DNA from: Bretschneidera sinensis
Lineage: Eukaryota; Streptophyta; Magnoliopsida; Brassicales; Akaniaceae
DNA: 64,000 bases
NCBI GenBank assembly: GCA_023935145.1
Contig: CM043697.1
Span: forward strand, 47,468,001-47,532,000
Reading direction: 5' to 3'
This document shows positions 59,384-64,000 of the stretch, piece after piece; positions within the stretch are counted from its first letter, which is position 1, and every line of letters starts with the position of its first letter. A program made the position numbers and the translations under genes. The notes below the pieces were generated by a model that ran no database searches, had not been told where the DNA came from, and saw only the letters and a list, made by a program, of their open reading frames with translations.

Positions 59384-60234
59384 TTATTTGATTTGAAGTC
59401 TAAGGAAGTAGGTAAGCTCTCCCATCATGCTCATCTCAAATTCAACTTGCATGCACTTTGCAAACTCTTGACACATAGATTCATTAGTAGCACTAAATAT
59501 AATATCATCAGCATATATTTGGACTAGTAGAGTGTCATTTATGTGAGTTTTTGTGAAGAAGGTTGGGTCTACTTTACCTCTTATAAAATTATTGTCTATT
59601 AAGAATTTACTTAGTCTTTCATACCATGCCTTTGGAGCTTGCTTCAATCCATATAGAGCCTTAGAGAGCTTGTAAACATGATTTGGAAGACTAGGATTCT
59701 CAAATCCAAGAGATTGCTCAACATAAACCTCTTCTTCTATAAAGCCATTTAAAAATGCACTTTTTACATCCATTTGAAATAACTTAAACTTATTAAAGCA
59801 TGCAAAGGCTAATAACATTCAAATAGCTTCTAATCTAGCTATGAGAGATAGGTCTCATCAAAGTCTATTCCTTCTTTTTGATTATATCCCTTAGCAACTA
59901 GTTTAGCCTTGTTTCTAGTCACTATTCCATTTTCATCCATCTTATTTCTAAATACCCATTTAGTTCCTATTATTGTATGATTCTTAGGTCTAGGAACTAG
60001 ATTCCAAACATTGTTTCTTTCAAATTGATTTATTTCTTTTTGTATTGCAATTATCCAATTATTATCCTTTTTGGCTTCAATAGATGTCTTAGGTTCAATT
60101 TGAGACAAATAAGCTACATAATTGCAAATATTTCTAATAGAGGAACGAGTTCTTACCCCTTGTGAAGGATCACCAATCACTTTATCAATTAGGTAATAAT
60201 TTACATACCTCCAATCTTTAGGAAGATTATCCTC
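59384..60234 (-). pseudogene. SIRE-like reverse transcriptase
   Basis: The minus strand has NNVWNLVPRPKNHTIIGTKW, NKAKLVAKGYNQKEGIDFDE, then (after a break at 59839) FQMDVKSAFLNGFIEEEVYV, KLSKALYGLKQAPKAWYERL and the catalytic YADDIIF. The break is a frameshift plus stop; the catalytic aspartates are intact. Confidence 0.9.
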
Positions 60235-61312
60235 TTATCGGCTTGTAGATGGTTGGTCCAATTTGAGAGTTTTCATCTTTTCATTTGTTTCAGGTGGACT
60301 CTCCTTTGGGTCAACAATAGGAGTAGGTGTTTCCATTCTTGGAATAAAATCTGCATCATCATTAAAAGAAACTTCTCTACTACTAATTGGGTTAGACTCA
60401 TCATGAGTTACATGTACAGTTTCTTCTACCACTAGAGTTCTTTTGTTGAAGACTCTATAAGCCTTGCTAGAGGTTGAATATCCTAAAAAGATCCCTTCAT
60501 TGGTCCTAGAGTCAAATTTACTCAAGTTAGTTTTATTGTTATTTAGGATGATGCATTTACAACCAAAAGTACGAAAATAGGAGATATTAGGCTTTTTACC
60601 TTTCCATAATTCATATGGAGTTTTGTCAAGCATAGGCCTAATTAAAATTCTATTCAAGATATAGCAAGAAGTGTTTACTGCTTCAGCCTAAAAGTATTTT
60701 GGTAAACTATTTTCACAAAGCATTGTTCTTGCAAATTCTTCTAGAGCTCTATTTTTCCTCTCAACAACTCCAATTTGTTGAGGAATTCTAGGAGCTGAAA
60801 AGTTATGATCAATTCCATTTTCATCACAAAATTTTGAAAAGCTTTGGTTTTCAAATTCTTTTCCATGATCACTTCTAATGCTTGAAATACAAATTCCTTT
60901 TTCATTTTGAACCTTTTTGCAAAAGTTTTCGAATCCTTTAAAAGCTTCATCCTTGTAAGTAATAAAGATAACAAAGGTATATCTTGAATAGTCATCAACA
61001 ATAACCAAGAGAATTTTGATGGCCACCTAGATTAATGGTACTTATTGGACCAAATAAATCCATATGCAAAAGTTCCAATGGTCTAGTAGTTGAGACTATA
61101 TTCTTTGATTTAAAAGAAATCCTAGTTTGTTTTCCCATTTGACAAGCATCACATGCTTTGTCTTTTTCAAAATTGATTTTGGGAAGTCCAATGACTAAAT
61201 CTTTTCTTGAAATGATTTTAAGCAAATTCATGTTCACATGACCAAGCCTTCTATGCCATAGCCATGAATTTTCACTAATAGTTGGAAAACATTTTTCATT
61301 TTCGGAATTCAA
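60235..61312 (-). pseudogene. SIRE-like integrase
   Basis: The minus strand starts with the HHCC zinc motif (WHRRLGHVN, later CDACQMGKQ), then RPLELLHMDLFGPI, VDDYSRYTFV, IRSDHGKEFEN, NFSAPRIPQQIGVVERKNR and the C-terminal YELWKGKKPNISYFRTFGCK. The DDE residues (D in HMDLFGP, D in SDHGKEF, E in VERKNR) are present. A frameshift near 61010 and a stop near 60688 interrupt it. Confidence 0.9.
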
Positions 61313-61690
61313 GGATTTTAAATCAACTATATAGATATTTTCATGTCTATGGCTAACAAACTTGATCTTGTTACTCTTGATGTCTATAACTAGACAATGA
61401 GAGATTTTAAATGTGACTTTGTTGCCTTTGTCACAAAGTTGACTAATGCTTAGTAAATTTGGCTTAAGGCCTTATACTAGCAATACATTATCTATGGTTG
61501 AGAAATCATTACCAACTTTTCCATGCCCGATGATCTTTATTTTTGTGTTGTCTCCAATGGTGACAAGTCCACCATCTCTTAGGGTTAGCTCCTTGAATAC
61601 ACTTTTATCATCGGTCATGTGTTTTGAGCATCCACTATCAAGGTACCAACAGTTACCTTTTTCCTTGGTGTGGAGACATATCTACATCAC
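61313..61690 (-). pseudogene. SIRE-like protease and pre-integrase spacer
   Basis: The minus strand reads WYLDSGCSKHMTDDKSVFKE with the D-S-G active-site motif, GDNTKIKIIGHGKVG, a stop near 61478, and KPNLLSISQLCDKGNKVTF. This is the copia protease followed by the GAG-pre-integrase start. Confidence 0.87.
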
Positions 61691-62485
61691 ACAAGGATAC
61701 ACAATGACATTTTTAGGTACCCAAAATTTCTTGGGTCCTTTGGGGTTAGTCCTTGAAAATATGATTCCTTTTGGGACCCATACTTTCTTAACAGCATACA
61801 GTGATCTATAGACATGTTGATAATGCACAATCCTAGGATGATAGTTATTGAAATTTCTAAGAGTATTTAGTTGTGCATGCCTATAGTGCTTAGGATATGA
61901 GTTCCTAGGATACATGTTTCTATTGTGAGGAATATGAATATACATGTCATTTCTAGAAAATGTATGAAGATGATTTCTAGGATACATGCTTGCATTTTCA
62001 TGAGTATGCATATTATTTCTAGAATAACCATGACAGTAATTCCTAGGATATGCTTGTGCAAGATGCAAGTTTCGATTATGCATTTTGTTTTTAGGTTGCA
62101 CATGATGGTTATTCTTATAATGTGTATAAGCATTTCTTGAATGAGCATACATATAAGCATAAGTATTTCTAGGTTTTTTCATTTTTGTATATGCATTCAA
62201 ATTTGCATTTCCAAACATGCTAGCATTCATTGAGGGAGTGTTTTTGACCTTGCTAGTGATCTTTGAAGTAGAGGCTTCATTCACATAAGAGGCTTTCATG
62301 AATAAGCTCTCTTTTGATTTTTGCTTGCATAATGGAGAGTATCCGAATCCAGATTTTCCTCCACTTAATCTTTGGCAAGAAAGCACTTCATCAAGCTTTT
62401 CTTTTCCAAGCATGAGTCTAGATGTAGTGACTGTGAGTGTTTGTCTAAGGTTTAAACACGGTTTGACAAGGTTTTTCATTAGACC
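61691..62485 (-). pseudogene. SIRE-like gag C-terminal part with a His/Asn/Tyr-rich repeat region
   Basis: The open minus frame includes GKEKLDEVLSCQRLSGGKSG and FGYSP, a typical SIRE gag C-terminal motif, then a low-complexity tract (61860-62170) of repeated YPRN/SRN(N/D)MH-like units. It ends VPKGIIFSRTNPKGPKKFWV before the protease. The N-terminal gag is missing at 62485. The apparent start in the GC-rich DNA to the right (to 62533) is chance read-through. Confidence 0.75.
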
Positions 62486-62994
62486 TTGGCGCCTCAGCAC
62501 ACAAAGTGTGTGCCTCAGCGCACAACAAGACAAAGAAGTGCACCATCAGGTCAGACCATGACCCAGCCTTCCGAGGTAGCGGTGCCAAGCATGGAGGAAG
62601 CCGAGAGGAGGTGTGTGCTATGGCTCAGCCTCCCCCAAGCTGCGGTGCCCAAAAAGTTGAGAAGTGCAGCCCTGCCTTGCGCCGGGGCCAGCCATATTTT
62701 GGGATGCGGCCAGCCCTGTTCTGGGCTGCGGCGCCAAGCACACTGAGACAAGCTTTTCAGCCTCTTTGAAAGGTGCATGGATGCATGATCAAAATGTATA
62801 GGATCACTAAGGATTGATGAAAGGCTATGATTAAAAGGTCCTCAAGATCTTAGGGTGGATATTGACCTTCAAGATTAGTCAAGAAGTGGTGCACTATATA
62901 AAGGGTCACCTAGCTTCAATCTCAAGACAATAACACAAGTTGTAAACACAAGTGATCATCATACAATAGAATTCAAGTGCAAGTTTGAGAGTGC
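62486..62994 (+). other. GC-rich LTR-like fragment, unclassified
   Basis: Base composition changes sharply at about 62486. The first 280 bp are rich in CTCAGCC, GCGGTGCCC and CTGCGGCG. Then follow CACTATATAAAGGG (TATA box near 62893-62899) and CAAGACAATAACACAAG, which look like a U3-R junction of a plus-strand LTR. Open frames here have no family match. No edges or target duplication were found. Confidence 0.4.
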
Positions 62995-64000
62995 TGATGA
63001 GAGTCATAAAATGCATCTTAATAGTACTTATTCGTTAGCATTTTAGGGTTGATCGAGGTTTGAATTACACTTTTATACCTTAATAACTCTAAAGTGATGT
63101 TCTTAGATCATTAACTTATTTTGGTGCATTTTCAGGTATTTTGTGTTTAAAAGAGATGGAAAAGCTATCATTGCTTAAAGCTCAAAGAGTCCATGCACAT
63201 CGGAGTGAAGGAGTGCTTCTGAAAAGGATAAACGAAGAGTTTATGAGCAAAAAGCCCTTCAGTGGAAGCCTAGGCGCCCAAAGAGGAGAGGTGCGGCGCC
63301 CAGAAGAAAAAAGAGTAAGGGCCGCGACACCCAAAAGAGAGGATCGCGGCACCTAGCACCTCCACAATCAAAGCTGAAGGCAAGGCTACGGCGCCCACAA
63401 AGGAGAGCCGCGGCACTCACACGATGTTTTGTCTCTGAGTCAGAACTTAATTAGGGTTTTTATGATAGACTAAACCCTAAAACACCCTTGGACCCTTTGT
63501 ATTTTAAATAGATCACTTGGTGTCATTTTCCCTTTTTATTTGTTTTTAGCATGCTTTGTGTTAAGCCTTAGAGTTAATTCACATGTCAATGATATGAACC
63601 TAATTGAGATAGCATATATCATTTAGAAGAAATTAAATCTTGCTTCGGTTTGAGAATAATTTAAGTGTCAATCTTAATTTGGTTTGAGACTCTAGTTTGT
63701 AGTAAGATTGTATGATTAGTCTAAAGCATCTAGAGAAGTTTTATGTGATTGCTTTGTGAATATTTTTGCGGTATCAACAAGCTCTAGAACTTATTTGATA
63801 ATCACTTGAGGCGAATTCCTAGAATGCACACTACTTAGGATATGATATAGGCCATTTTTTGAACCGTTTGAGCCTTTCAAACTTATCCTTGCTATATCTA
63901 TCACTAGTCACCTGTTTGAGCCTTTTTCTTGAAAAATAAGTTGAGCCTTGGTTCTTTTGAAAACCCATTTACTTACCCTTATGAGACTAAAGATATTTTA
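62995..64000 (+). mobile_element. Athila/Tat-like Ty3 LTR, start only
   Basis: It starts TGATGAGAGTCATAAAATGC and contains GGTGCATTTTCAGGTATTTT, several GCGGCGCCC/GGCGCCCA blocks at 63270-63420, AATTAGGGTTTTTATGATAG and CTTGGACCCTTTG. This layout is typical of long Athila/Tat LTRs. It continues past the window end, and no internal region is visible. Confidence 0.6.

Larger units (their letters stand above)
54798..62485 (-). mobile_element. SIRE-like copia copy B with extra ORF3, 5'-truncated
   Basis: Minus strand from right to left: gag C-terminal part, protease, integrase, RT, RNase H, a promoter-like palindrome block, ORF3, the polypurine tract (55972-55993) and the 3' LTR (54798-55971). 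The order gag-PR-INT-RT-RH defines Ty1/copia; the long LTR, AAAAAG(A/G)GGGAGAT tract and an extra ORF after RNase H fit the SIRE lineage. The gag N terminus and 5' LTR are missing beyond about 62485. Only a handful of stops and frameshifts are seen in pol, so it is younger than the copia at 12.8 kb. Confidence 0.87.

Noticed and set aside
61925..62140. Plus-strand frame opposite the gag repeat tract
   Set aside because: It is the shadow of the minus-strand repetitive coding tract.
62486..62769. Overlapping GC-rich open frames on both strands
   Set aside because: They arise from high GC content and few stop codons; no domain, and they cross an LTR-like segment.

Overview
The window is nuclear DNA of a flowering plant, most likely a eudicot. 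The evidence is spliced genes of plant families, AT-rich intergenic DNA, and nested plant-type transposons (CACTA, hAT, copia/SIRE-like, Ty3, LINE, TRIM). I could not fix the species from sequence alone. Only two host genes are convincing, both on the minus strand: a complete four-exon gene for 40S ribosomal protein S18 (21586-22998), and a complete eight-exon gene (24502-39239, about 1408 aa) for an IDM1-like nuclear protein. The latter has AT-hooks, a TDBD/tify-binding-like module, a PHD finger and a GNAT acetyltransferase domain.

Layout. 1-12.4 kb: a full-length but internally broken CACTA (En/Spm) transposon (46-10924) with a matching 3-bp ATT target duplication. It is inserted in an old Ty3-type gag remnant. 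12.85-19.5 kb: an old Ty1/copia element on the minus strand. It contains a non-autonomous hAT element (13953-15544) and an unclassified 1.2-kb DNA element with a 12-bp target duplication (17226-18446). 19.5-21.5 kb: AT-rich spacer. 21.5-39.7 kb: the two host genes. Intron 4 of the PHD gene carries two related TRIM retrotransposons, one with a nested hAT MITE, and intron 3 carries an end of the same element family seen at 17.2 kb. 39.7-50 kb: gene-free, with foldback/MITE elements, a degenerate AT-rich tandem array, a 5'-truncated LINE and a hAT end. 50-62.5 kb: two SIRE-like copia copies, both minus strand. The first has only its 3' part, and its LTR is split by a 2.1-kb solo LTR. The second keeps most of gag-pol plus an extra third ORF. 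62.5-64 kb: a GC-rich LTR-like piece, then the start of an Athila/Tat-like Ty3 LTR running off the window.

The most interesting signal is a 12-bp palindrome, consensus CCAGTCGACTGG. It is repeated in the U3 part of the LTRs of the two SIRE-like copies and, more degenerately, in the LTRs of the distinct copia element at 12.8-19.5 kb. A further block of about ten copies lies inside the second SIRE-like element (58144-58420), directly upstream of a good TATA box (TATAAATAGG) and a CT-rich leader that precede the third ORF. This looks like a shared cis-regulatory array, with a second, internal promoter for the extra ORF. The other recurring theme is duplicated 5' splice-donor cassettes in transposon leaders (CACTA at 556-796; hAT at 14590-15112).
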